Positions 14,737 to 22,006 of a DNA stretch of 22,118 nt are shown piece by piece. The position numbers were made by a program, and so were the translations under genes. Where the stretch lies: IMG/VR virus record IMGVR_UViG_3300004369_000172, positions 1-22,118 of that record. The stretch is one strand, 5' to 3'. The notes under the pieces were generated by a model. That model had not been told where the DNA came from, made no database searches, and saw only the letters and a program-made list of their open reading frames with translations. How positions within the stretch are numbered: the stretch's first letter is position 1; every line of letters begins with the position of its first letter. The DNA is from a virus.

Positions 14737-15807
14737 ATGCCAAGATTAAGTTTATGGAATCCGACAAAAACCAATGACTACAATTTTATAGATAGAGTTG
14801 TAGGCGAGCATATCTTTGCGGGTGGAACAGGGGTTCATATACACAAATATCTAGGAATACAAGATACACCTAATGAATCTGACTTAACGAGACCTTCAAG
14901 TGCATCAGGTAATAATAACGAAGTTTTTATTCAGGATTTATTGTTCTTGGAAAATAGAGATAGAAAATACAGTAAAGACATTTACGAACTCAGAGGGCAG
15001 TACAATTTAGGTGATAATGATGCATTTGATTTAACACAGTTTGGTGCTTTCCTGGCTAACGATCAGTTGTTTATGAACTTTCATACAGAAAGTATGGTAG
15101 AGTCAATAGGCAGACGTTTAATGGCAGGTGATGTATTAGAGCTACCACATTTAAGAGATGATTTACTTTTAGGTAGTGATGATGCTATAAACAGATTTTA
15201 TGTGGTAACAGATGCTAGTAGGCCTGCAGAAGGTTATGATCCACGTTGGTGGTCACATCTTTGGAGAGTAAAACTAGGTCCTATTACAGACTCACAAGAG
15301 TACAGAGATATACTTGGTACTGGTGAAGAAGAAGGTGATTTAAGAAACCTTATTAGCAAATATGCAGATGAAATCAAAATCAATGATGCATTATTGCAAC
15401 AAGCAGAAAATGATGTACCTTATGACCCACAATACAGAAAAACAGGGCATTTATATTATGACGATACTGTTCCTGATAAACCAGGTCCTACTTTAGATTA
15501 TGGTGGTGCTGATGGAACACCAGTAAATGGAACAAGTATAGTTGGTAGTGGTGCAACATTTCCTACAAGTGGTACAAGTGATGGAGATTATTTCTTGAGA
15601 ACAGACTTTAGTCCTAATAGATTGTTTAAGAAATCAGGCACACGTTGGTTAAATGTAGGCTCAGATATGACAGGAGCCTGGAGTGCCGCAAACAGAATAC
15701 TTAAAGGATTTATTAACAATGATGCAACATATACTGATGACGATGGAAATACTGTACAAGAAAAAGTAAATTTAAGTAAAGTTGTAAAACCTAGAACGGA
15801 TAACTAA
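14737..15807 (+). CDS. 14: Neck protein (gp14-like)
   Basis: This 356-residue virion protein probably belongs to the gp14 neck family, which joins the filled head to the tail in T4-like phages. The N-terminal half has VGEHIFAGGTGVHIHKYLG, then a DLLFLENRDRKYSKDIYELRGQY block and GDVLELPHL near residue 135. These match the order of segments in gp14-type proteins. The C-terminal third is longer than T4 gp14 (256 residues). It ends in a repeat-like module, SDGDYFLRTDF...KKSGTRWLNVG, resembling the inserts of the tail sheath. It leads a plus-strand structural run and is one base from the next gene. Confidence 0.7.
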   Translation: MPRLSLWNPTKTNDYNFIDRVVGEHIFAGGTGVHIHKYLGIQDTPNESDLTRPSSASGNNNEVFIQDLLFLENRDRKYSKDIYELRGQYNLGDNDAFDLTQFGAFLANDQLFMNFHTESMVESIGRRLMAGDVLELPHLRDDLLLGSDDAINRFYVVTDASRPAEGYDPRWWSHLWRVKLGPITDSQEYRDILGTGEEEGDLRNLISKYADEIKINDALLQQAENDVPYDPQYRKTGHLYYDDTVPDKPGPTLDYGGADGTPVNGTSIVGSGATFPTSGTSDGDYFLRTDFSPNRLFKKSGTRWLNVGSDMTGAWSAANRILKGFINNDATYTDDDGNTVQEKVNLSKVVKPRTDN

Positions 15808-15808
15808 A

Positions 15809-16153
15809 ATGAGATTTAAAGATATAAACAGTAAAAAAATAAACGAAAGCAAAGAGCTACTATCTAAACTGGAAGTTAAAAAATCTAATTTAGAAAGTGC
15901 GTTGGATCAGGCAAGACAAAAAACTAAAGAAATAAAATATCATGATCCTCATGTTGAAATTATTTCTAAATTAAGAAGTATTGCAGAAGAAGTTGGTATA
16001 GAACTAGATGAATATCAAGAGAGTCAGGTCTATCAAGCAAAAAATAATCTAGAAAGTGCTATATACGAATTAGAAGAAGTTTTCAAAGATGCAATACGTG
16101 ATATTTCTAATAAAATAGACGATGTTGAATACGAATTAGAGTACGGCGAATAA
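15809..16153 (+). CDS. Coiled-coil hypothetical protein, 114 residues
   Basis: The sequence is almost wholly charged and helical, with Leu/Ile heptad-like spacing (for example ELLSKLEVKKSNLESALDQA and NNLESAIYELEEVF). This predicts two coiled-coil segments joined near a short HDP turn. There is no membrane segment or known domain. It sits one base after the gp14-like gene and one base before the gp15-like gene, so it is co-translated with neck and tail-completion proteins. It may be a small structural or assembly factor, but its function is not recognisable. Confidence 0.75.
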   Translation: MRFKDINSKKINESKELLSKLEVKKSNLESALDQARQKTKEIKYHDPHVEIISKLRSIAEEVGIELDEYQESQVYQAKNNLESAIYELEEVFKDAIRDISNKIDDVEYELEYGE

Positions 16154-16154
16154 T

Positions 16155-17507
16155 ATGGCAGGAAAAAATCTAGACTACTGGTACGATGAGCAGATAAAAA
16201 GATACCTACTTCAAATTATCAGAGTCTTTTCAAATTTTAAAACCAAAGAATATACTAAAAATGGTATAAAGTATAATCGAGTTCCTGCTAGATACGGCGA
16301 TATGAACAGGATGGTTGCTACCATTATGCGTAAAAACTCTGAAAATATTATTAATAGTGCTCCATTTATCAGTGTCACTATTCAGAGTCTGCAGGTAGCA
16401 AGAGATAGAACACACGAACCCTTTCTAGTTGATACTACTCAGGTAGCAGAAAGAGAATTTAATCAAGAAACGCAATTATACGAAAATACCCAAGGTAATT
16501 TATATACTACTCAAAGATATATGCCTGTTCCATACAATCTAACTATTCAAGTAGATATATGGACAACAAACACTGATATGAAATTACAAATATTAGAGCA
16601 AATATTTGTATTATTCAATCCTAGTATTCAACTTCAATCAAATAGTAATCCACTAGATTGGACCAGTGTGTTTGAAGTTGAACTTACAGACATTGCTTGG
16701 AGCAACAGAAGTGTTCCAGTAGGCACTGATGATAGTATTGATATTTCAACACTTACTTTCAGTTGTCCTATTTGGATATCACCTCCAGCAAAAGTAAAAC
16801 GGCAAAGTATTATTCAGAAAATTATTGCAAATATACATAGTGTAAGTAGTATTGCTGATTTAGGTTATGATCAAGATTATGCAGACTTTTTTGGTGATAT
16901 ACAAGATACTGCAGAAGTAGTAGTAACACCAGGTATGTATAGTGTTCGTATAAGTGGAGCATCGGCAGTATTGTTAAACGAACAAGGAGTTCCTGTTCCC
17001 TGGAGCGATATTACAGAAATGCAGGGTGATGTAAGAACTACCAGTTTGTTAAAATTAAACACCAGTAATGATACTAATAATTTTTTAAATGAAGTGATAG
17101 GTAGTATCACAGAGGATACCACAACATCTTCAAATTTAATTTTTAATTTAGATACAGACACACTTCCAACAGATACAATAAATGACGTAAATAAAATCAT
17201 TGACCCTAGACAAAATTATCCTGGAGACGGTACATTAGCGGCCGCAACAAACGGACAGAGATATCTTATTACTGAAGAATTAACACAGGCAGGTTACCCT
17301 AATTGGAACATCAATGCACAACCTAATGACATAATTGAATTTAATGGAAGTGCATGGGTAGTGTCTTTTGATGCTAGTTCGCAGACAGGCAATACTCATT
17401 ATACAACGAACATTTTCACATCCAAACAATATCAATGGACTGGTACGCAATGGATAAGTAGTTACGAAGGCGAATACAAACCAGGCTATTGGAGATTGAT
17501 ACTTTAA
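16155..17507 (+). CDS. 15: Tail completion / sheath stabiliser protein (gp15-like)
   Basis: This 450-residue protein begins MAGKNLDYWYDEQIKRYLLQ. Its first ~230 residues contain the strongly patterned core of the T4-like gp15 family, with segments such as VPARYGDMNRMVATIMRKNS, MPVPYNLTIQVDIWTTN, LEQIFVLFNPSIQLQ and PIWISPPAKVK. gp15 caps the tail after the sheath has assembled and bonds to the neck. The C-terminal ~100 residues add modules with NGQRYLI...NGSAWVV and QYQWTGTQWISS, like the repeat inserts in the sheath. It is longer than T4 gp15 (272) because of these additions. Its stop overlaps the Nudix start (TAATG). Confidence 0.82.
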   Translation: MAGKNLDYWYDEQIKRYLLQIIRVFSNFKTKEYTKNGIKYNRVPARYGDMNRMVATIMRKNSENIINSAPFISVTIQSLQVARDRTHEPFLVDTTQVAEREFNQETQLYENTQGNLYTTQRYMPVPYNLTIQVDIWTTNTDMKLQILEQIFVLFNPSIQLQSNSNPLDWTSVFEVELTDIAWSNRSVPVGTDDSIDISTLTFSCPIWISPPAKVKRQSIIQKIIANIHSVSSIADLGYDQDYADFFGDIQDTAEVVVTPGMYSVRISGASAVLLNEQGVPVPWSDITEMQGDVRTTSLLKLNTSNDTNNFLNEVIGSITEDTTTSSNLIFNLDTDTLPTDTINDVNKIIDPRQNYPGDGTLAAATNGQRYLITEELTQAGYPNWNINAQPNDIIEFNGSAWVVSFDASSQTGNTHYTTNIFTSKQYQWTGTQWISSYEGEYKPGYWRLIL

Positions 17508-17935
17508 TGAAAACACTTGCGGCAGGAGTAGTTTTCCTCGCCAAAGACACAGGCAGATGTATGTTGCAACTCAGAGAGGGCAATAAGCGATTTAATCATA
17601 CCTGGGGATTTTGGGGAGGCATTATAGAAAAAAATGAAACACCATACGAGTGTATCATTAGAGAACTTGATGAAGAAATAGGTTTCGTTCCAGAACTACA
17701 AAAACTAAATCCCATAGATGTTTATCAAAGCAAAGATAAAAATTTTTACTATTATAGTTTTGTGTATGTGGTTGAAAAAGAATTCTTGCCTCCAAAATTA
17801 AATGGTGAAAGTGCCGGATATGCCTGGGTAAATATAGGGCAATGGCCAAGGCCATTACATAATGGTGCTAAAATAACACTTTATAAAAACGGTGGCACTG
17901 AAAAACTTCATACTATACTAGAAATCAATTCTTAG
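17507..17935 (+). CDS. Nudix hydrolase
   Basis: This 142-residue protein carries a complete Nudix box: GIIEKNETPYECIIRELDEE followed by IGF, fitting G-x5-E-x7-R-E-U-x-E-E-x-G-U with no missing residue. The family hydrolyses nucleoside diphosphates linked to another moiety (nucleotide sugars, ADP-ribose, NADH, Ap4A, oxidised dNTPs or capped RNA). The substrate is not readable here. T4-like phages often carry one (NudE in T4). I chose ATG 17507, which overlaps the gp15-like stop, rather than an upstream start inside that gene. The stop abuts a late promoter for the next gene. Linkage to late structural genes suggests late expression. Confidence 0.93.
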   Translation: MKTLAAGVVFLAKDTGRCMLQLREGNKRFNHTWGFWGGIIEKNETPYECIIRELDEEIGFVPELQKLNPIDVYQSKDKNFYYYSFVYVVEKEFLPPKLNGESAGYAWVNIGQWPRPLHNGAKITLYKNGGTEKLHTILEINS

Positions 17936-17942
17936 ATAAATA
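17935..17942 (+). promoter_or_regulatory. Late promoter box GATAAATA, 5 bases before ATG 17948
   Basis: The plus strand reads GATAAATA-CTACT-ATG. Its first base is the last base of the Nudix stop codon (TAG). A leaderless transcript is predicted. Confidence 0.7.
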
Positions 17943-17947
17943 CTACT

Positions 17948-18580
17948 ATGAGCAAAGGCGAAATCATAGATTTTAATGTCTTGCGAATACAGAACGACTT
18001 AGACCAGTTTCAGAGAACCAAAACAATTCCACACTCACTACTTGAAGGTACATACGACATAGAAGAAATTAAAAATGTGTATTACAATAGTCTGCCGGCA
18101 AAATACCAAAAAATAGCAGATAAAATATACAAAGAGTACCATGAAAAAATAGATGAAAGTTTGGAAACTCTTAAACAGGCTATGAAAAAGGACTATGCTA
18201 GAGTTGTAAAGAATATGGCTACAGAACACGAAAGTTTTTATTTTAAAGAAATAATGAACTCATACAGACCCACAATGAATCCTATAAGAGCTCTGTATTA
18301 CCAGACACGTGATGTGACCAGGAGATATAATCCTGAGCACCCTTACCACTATTGGTTACTAGATCTTGTTAAAGATTTAGAATTTAATAATATTATCTTA
18401 GACGCCTTAAAAAAAGATATTGGTAAGTTAGAACGTGTTATAAAAAGATATTATTTTCCATTAGTAAAGAAAACTGAAGGGGTACCTTTAGAAATGTTTC
18501 ACGCCAAACAACAACTAAAAGATTTTAGACATTACTATCTGTTTTTTAGAGGTGTAAAAGACTGGCAACCGGATGAGTAA
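17948..18580 (+). CDS. Helical hypothetical protein, 210 residues
   Basis: The family is not recognised. The protein is highly charged and mostly helical, with a probable coiled coil around residues 55-90 (YKEYHEKIDESLETLKQAMKK) and many Tyr/His/Arg residues later (MNPIRALYYQTRDVTRRYNPEHPYHYW). There is no membrane segment. Its place just after gp15-like and Nudix is where T4 has gene 16 (small terminase), but I see no helix-turn-helix or other signature supporting that. It has its own late promoter with the five-base spacing. Its stop directly abuts the stop of the convergent minus-strand gene, with no room for a terminator. Confidence 0.78.
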   Translation: MSKGEIIDFNVLRIQNDLDQFQRTKTIPHSLLEGTYDIEEIKNVYYNSLPAKYQKIADKIYKEYHEKIDESLETLKQAMKKDYARVVKNMATEHESFYFKEIMNSYRPTMNPIRALYYQTRDVTRRYNPEHPYHYWLLDLVKDLEFNNIILDALKKDIGKLERVIKRYYFPLVKKTEGVPLEMFHAKQQLKDFRHYYLFFRGVKDWQPDE

Positions 18581-18805
18581 TTAATAAATTTTTCTTATAC
18601 AATAGTCAAAGGGTTCGACTGTTTTAAGTTCTAGCGGAGTTCCGTCTAATAAAACTCCTTTTATATGCGTATTGGATCTTTTAGATATAGATTTAAGAAT
18701 AAAATCCTTTTTGGTCTTACCACCGTTATCATTTAAAAACCAAACCTCTAGATGATATTCTTCTTTTATCAATCCTAACCACCAATTTTTTATTTTGTTA
18801 AGCAT
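18581..18805 (-). CDS. Small hypothetical protein, 74 residues
   Basis: The N-terminus is amphipathic (MLNKIKNWWLGLIKEEYHLEVWF), followed by a short beta-rich charged region ending ...LKTVEPFDYCIRKIY. I see no signal peptide or metal site. The size and pattern resemble small conserved proteins of T4-like marine phages with no known role. ATG 18805 lies five bases after a TATAAATA box, so it has its own leaderless-type promoter although it also lies just downstream of the cyclase gene. A real gene is likely because of that promoter placement. Confidence 0.72.
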   Translation of the reverse strand: MLNKIKNWWLGLIKEEYHLEVWFLNDNGGKTKKDFILKSISKRSNTHIKGVLLDGTPLELKTVEPFDYCIRKIY

Positions 18806-18810
18806 ACTCT

Positions 18811-18818
18811 TATTTATA
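18811..18818 (-). promoter_or_regulatory. Late promoter box TATAAATA, 5 bases before ATG 18805
   Basis: The minus strand reads TATAAATA-AGAGT-ATG, an exact T4 late consensus with the same five-base spacing as five other genes in the window. Confidence 0.7.
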
Positions 18819-18824
18819 CGTTTA

Positions 18825-20894
18825 TCATTTAGATGTCTTTCTATCTACGCCGTCCCATTCTCCTTCAGGCATCGGTTGTTTTATTCTTTTTGAATATAAT
18901 TCTGTTAAAACAGGATTCCAATTATGTTCTTTCATTACCTGTAATTGATGAGCACATGTACTCCATTCTCTGTTTTGATATGAATCTACTAGTCTGTTTA
19001 CTATTCTTGCTTGTTTATGATCATTTAAAATAGTATATATTGATACTGGATCTGTTTGTCCTTTCACGGCAATTTTATCTAGTAATACTACATTTTCCGT
19101 ATTCTTGATCTTTTTTAATGTATGTTCAGTAAACATAAAAAATACTCCATACTCTTTTGTTTGAGCTTCTAATCTAGCCGCTAAATTTACACTATCACCT
19201 AAAACAGTATAATCAAATCTTTGATCACTACCCATGTTCCCTACAACTGCACTACCTGTATTGATACCAATACCAACACCTAACTCCATAAGCCCATCTG
19301 CTTTTAATTCTTTATTAAGTTCTGCTAGTTTTATTTCCATTTCTTGTGCTGTCTCAACTGCCAATTGAGCATGGTTTTCTATATCAAGTGGTGCTCCCCA
19401 GATAGCCATTAAAGCATCACCTATATACTTGTCTATTGTGCCTTCTTTTTGCATCACAAGATCAGTCATAGGAGTCATGTATCTGTTAATTAATTTACCT
19501 AATCCTTGTGGGTCTGTTTTAAATTGTTCTGATATAGGAGTAAAGCCTCGGATATCTGAAAACAAGTAAGTCATTTCTTTTGTGTCTCCACCTAAACGTA
19601 ACAGGCTTGGATCTTTTTGTAATTTTTTAACCATTGCAGGAGCAAGATAATGTTCAAACTGTTTCTTAATTTGCTCACGTAATTTGTATTGTTTGTAAAA
19701 ATTATTAAATGCCGCCTGTGTAAATACTAAAAAACCTGATAACACAGGGAATGTAGCATCAATTAACGTTAAATGACTTGTATATTGATTTACACTAAAA
19801 TATGCCATACCGCCCAATACACTCAAACTTATAGGTGCTGTCCATAACAATGGTAATTTATATACTGCTAGTGCAATCATCACCATTACTATCAGACTTA
19901 CGATAAGCTCTAGAAACGCACTTGTTTGACTTCGAACTATATTACTGCCGTCTATAAAATTCTGTAGCATATGAGCTTGTATGTGCTGTGGATACAAGTT
20001 TCCTCTGGGTGTTGGTACAGGATTAGCAACACCTTCTGCTGTTACGCCCACTATTACAAATTTTCCTGCTAATTCTGGAATACTTTCTGCACCCTCATAG
20101 TCTATCTCTGTAAATTTATTATTGAATCTAATATAAGAAGTTCCATCTGGCTGTGTTACTATAGGCTCATATGGTGGAACAGCAACTTCTTGGATGCCGA
20201 TTTCTGATGTTTTTACTATGTAACTAGGTTTTCCTGTTTTTACCCTAAGCATTTCCACAGCAAAAGAGGGATATATCTTATCTCCCACAGTTATAGCAAG
20301 TGGGTAAGTTCTGGTTTGATTGTCAGGCTGTGGTGCAGATGCTAAAACACCTTTACCATTACTAACTACTTCCAACATAGGCACATTTGTGACTAAATTA
20401 GGCCATGTAAGTAAATAATCTTTTGCAGGTACAGGTCCTATTGTGCCTGTGCCAATGTGCGGTCCTGTGTTCTTGATTCCTTTTATGCTAGGAGTTTGAC
20501 TTAGTATATTATAATTTACAGGATTTTTTCTAGCACCTGGTACATTCACTAAATTTTGATTAAGAATACTTGCAAAACTATCGTCTCCCTGAAATCTATC
20601 CTTTTCAGGAAACATAATAGTCCATCCTACAGGGCCACTGTTTTTCATAGCAACATCAACTAACATTTGTGCATAGTATTGTCTTGGAAAAGGATATTGT
20701 CCGTATTTTGCTAAACTTTTTTCGCCAATGTTTAAAAGTACAACATCATCACTATGTACTATTTCATCTAATTGTTGGTAACTGTCAAAGACTTGACCAC
20801 GTAGGCTTTGTAATGGCGTAGGATCTATTACCCTTAGTGCGAGTAACAATGCTATAGATACTGCTACTGCGTACCCGCTGTATAACCATTTCAT
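18825..20894 (-). CDS. CHASE2-domain membrane adenylate cyclase (class III)
   Basis: This 689-residue membrane enzyme makes cAMP from ATP. An N-terminal membrane segment (about 3-22) leads to an external CHASE2 sensor (about 27-320). Three closely spaced helices (about 326-396) and the cytoplasmic class III cyclase domain (about 438-620) follow. Catalytic residues are complete: metal-binding D447 (FSDIRGFT) and D493 (DKYIGDALMAIWG), and transition-state N570 and R574 (VNLAARLE). K489 and T563 fit ATP specificity of class IIIb enzymes. The tail ends GEWDGVDRKTSK, typical of bacterial CHASE2-cyclases. It looks intact and functional and was probably acquired from a bacterium. ATG 20894 lies five bases after a late promoter that overlaps the upstream stop. 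Late membrane cAMP production, or tuning by a periplasmic signal, is inferred. Confidence 0.93.
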   Translation of the reverse strand: MKWLYSGYAVAVSIALLLALRVIDPTPLQSLRGQVFDSYQQLDEIVHSDDVVLLNIGEKSLAKYGQYPFPRQYYAQMLVDVAMKNSGPVGWTIMFPEKDRFQGDDSFASILNQNLVNVPGARKNPVNYNILSQTPSIKGIKNTGPHIGTGTIGPVPAKDYLLTWPNLVTNVPMLEVVSNGKGVLASAPQPDNQTRTYPLAITVGDKIYPSFAVEMLRVKTGKPSYIVKTSEIGIQEVAVPPYEPIVTQPDGTSYIRFNNKFTEIDYEGAESIPELAGKFVIVGVTAEGVANPVPTPRGNLYPQHIQAHMLQNFIDGSNIVRSQTSAFLELIVSLIVMVMIALAVYKLPLLWTAPISLSVLGGMAYFSVNQYTSHLTLIDATFPVLSGFLVFTQAAFNNFYKQYKLREQIKKQFEHYLAPAMVKKLQKDPSLLRLGGDTKEMTYLFSDIRGFTPISEQFKTDPQGLGKLINRYMTPMTDLVMQKEGTIDKYIGDALMAIWGAPLDIENHAQLAVETAQEMEIKLAELNKELKADGLMELGVGIGINTGSAVVGNMGSDQRFDYTVLGDSVNLAARLEAQTKEYGVFFMFTEHTLKKIKNTENVVLLDKIAVKGQTDPVSIYTILNDHKQARIVNRLVDSYQNREWSTCAHQLQVMKEHNWNPVLTELYSKRIKQPMPEGEWDGVDRKTSK

Positions 20895-20899
20895 ACCGA

Positions 20900-20907
20900 T
20901 ATTTATC
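20900..20907 (-). promoter_or_regulatory. Late promoter box GATAAATA, 5 bases before the cyclase ATG
   Basis: The minus strand reads GATAAATA-TCGGT-ATG. The box contains the TAA stop of the upstream exported-protein gene. A leaderless cyclase transcript is predicted. Confidence 0.7.
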
Positions 20908-21451
20908 GTATTTTATTGCATTCCTGTTTGGCTTTATTCAGTAATCTAAAGTTATTTCCTACAACTGCCGCATAAAACATATTAGTATTGTCTAATTCCT
21001 GAGGTGTTACTTGTGTCCAATAATCATTATACAGTAAGCCTGGTAGCAACAAAACACTTTTTGTTAGTACTAGTCTAGCATCACTAGGATTTTCTGTAAA
21101 AAGTGGATTCACTTCTTTTACACAATCATACTTTAATGCTCGTGATGTTGAATAAACATCTAATATTTGAAACGTCCAAAATGCTAACCATTGTCCATTA
21201 GTGGCACGTGGTGTTATATCAAATATTGGAATATTACTGGTTGCTATCTTTTCACAAAGTTCAGGATTGTTATCGCAGTAATAAGGATCTAGTGGGGGAT
21301 TATAGGTAAGGTCCAATACTCTACCTTCCGGTAAGTATGCTGGACTAATAACAATTTCCTCTGCTGTTAAAAACAGAGGAAATGTTAATAAAATAATAAA
21401 ATAGTTAAGTTTCACAATAATAAGTAATTTTATATACTTATCATTATTCAC
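20903..21451 (-). CDS. Exported protein with DUF5658-like pattern
   Basis: The N-terminus is a signal peptide (LNYFIILLTFPLFLTA then EEIVIS), with cleavage likely near residue 30. The mature part has four cysteines (C59, C66, C110, C177). Its hydrophobic helices carry D98-x3-T102...E113-V-N115-P116...K131, which recalls the D-x-x-T / E-x-N-P-L pattern of DUF5658 membrane proteins. Function is unknown. The start is uncertain: GTG 21451 overlaps the upstream stop and suggests coupling, while GTG 21415 would give a cleaner signal peptide. Neither has a strong ribosome site. It lies just upstream of the CHASE2 cyclase, in the same direction, and could sit in the same envelope. Confidence 0.72.
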   Translation of the reverse strand: MNNDKYIKLLIIVKLNYFIILLTFPLFLTAEEIVISPAYLPEGRVLDLTYNPPLDPYYCDNNPELCEKIATSNIPIFDITPRATNGQWLAFWTFQILDVYSTSRALKYDCVKEVNPLFTENPSDARLVLTKSVLLLPGLLYNDYWTQVTPQELDNTNMFYAAVVGNNFRLLNKAKQECNKIR

Positions 21452-21671
21452 ACTCTTTAGGATTCTTAGAACAATACTCCATCACCTTGTTAAGCATTTT
21501 AATTTGCTTTATAAGTTCTTTTATGTCCTCGTCTCCCTCAAGCTCATCCTCTTTTGAGGATTCTGCTTTAATGTCTTTCTCACATTTTGTGAGCAAACAT
21601 TTTACAGAGAATGAGCGCCTACTTCTTTTCTTCTGGCTTTGCTTCTTCTTGAACTGCGTCTGTAGATTCAT
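21444..21671 (-). CDS. Small acidic/Cys-containing hypothetical protein (start uncertain)
   Basis: The convincing part is the C-terminal ~50 residues: an acidic run (ESSKEDELEGDEDIKEL), a helix and two Cys-x-K pairs ending CSKNPKECE. The only long-form ATG (21671) lies 53 bases inside the lipoprotein gene and gives a Lys/Arg-rich start that may be only the shadow of that gene. TTG 21596 is another candidate, and a +1 frameshift from the lipoprotein is conceivable. Its stop overlaps the GTG start of the exported protein, which supports a real gene end here. No function is recognised. Confidence 0.45.
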   Translation of the reverse strand: MNLQTQFKKKQSQKKRSRRSFSVKCLLTKCEKDIKAESSKEDELEGDEDIKELIKQIKMLNKVMEYCSKNPKECE

Positions 21672-21939
21672 TTACAGAATCAGCAACAACTTCAACTGAA
21701 CCAGCAACTATGTCACCAGCACCTTGGATAATTCCAACGCCTAGTTCAGCACCAGTTTGAAGTACGCCACCGGCTTCAGTTACAACTGCTCCTGTGATTT
21801 TTGCCGCACCAGTAAAAACTGTATCAGTTGTGTCTGCTACGCCTTCAATTACTGCATCAGATATGGTACCAACTGTAGCACAACCTTGAGCGAAAACAAC
21901 AAAGAATATACCTAAGAACGCATTTTTAAATTTGTTCAT
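21619..21939 (-). CDS. Small lipoprotein with amphipathic repeats
   Basis: The 106-residue protein starts MNKFKNAFLGIFFVVFAQGC, a lipoprotein signal with lipobox A-Q-G-C and lipidation at C20. The mature chain is a run of Ala/Gly/Val/Thr-rich amphipathic segments (for example TGAAKITGAVVTEAGGVLQT), with an acidic/Lys tail ending PEEKK. It would be anchored to a membrane of a Gram-negative host. ATG 21939 has a good ribosome site (AGGAG) just upstream and a late promoter 50 bases further up. The longer frame to 22002 runs over that promoter and is rejected. It is the first gene of the cyclase-side operon, so an envelope role alongside the cyclase is plausible. Confidence 0.82.
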   Translation of the reverse strand: MNKFKNAFLGIFFVVFAQGCATVGTISDAVIEGVADTTDTVFTGAAKITGAVVTEAGGVLQTGAELGVGIIQGAGDIVAGSVEVVADSVNESTDAVQEEAKPEEKK

Positions 21940-21992
21940 ATTTTCTCCTATATATAAGATTGTTATAAAACCATCTGTTATTATAACATTTA

Positions 21993-22000
21993 TATTTATC
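21993..22000 (-). promoter_or_regulatory. Late promoter box GATAAATA for the lipoprotein operon
   Basis: The minus strand reads GATAAATA about 54 bases before the lipoprotein ATG. A normal leader and AGGAG site lie between them, as for the sheath gene. Confidence 0.6.
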
Positions 22001-22006
22001 ATAAAT

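Noticed and set aside
16877-17200. 107-residue minus-strand open frame within the gp15-like gene
   Set aside because: It is a shadow of a strongly recognised plus-strand gene, with no ribosome site or promoter.
17948-18580. Small terminase subunit (gp16) by position
   Set aside because: Only gene order hints at this. No terminase or DNA-binding motif is visible, so it is left as hypothetical.
21940-22002. Longer start for the lipoprotein at 22002
   Set aside because: It would begin inside the late promoter box. ATG 21939 has AGGAG and gives a proper lipoprotein signal.
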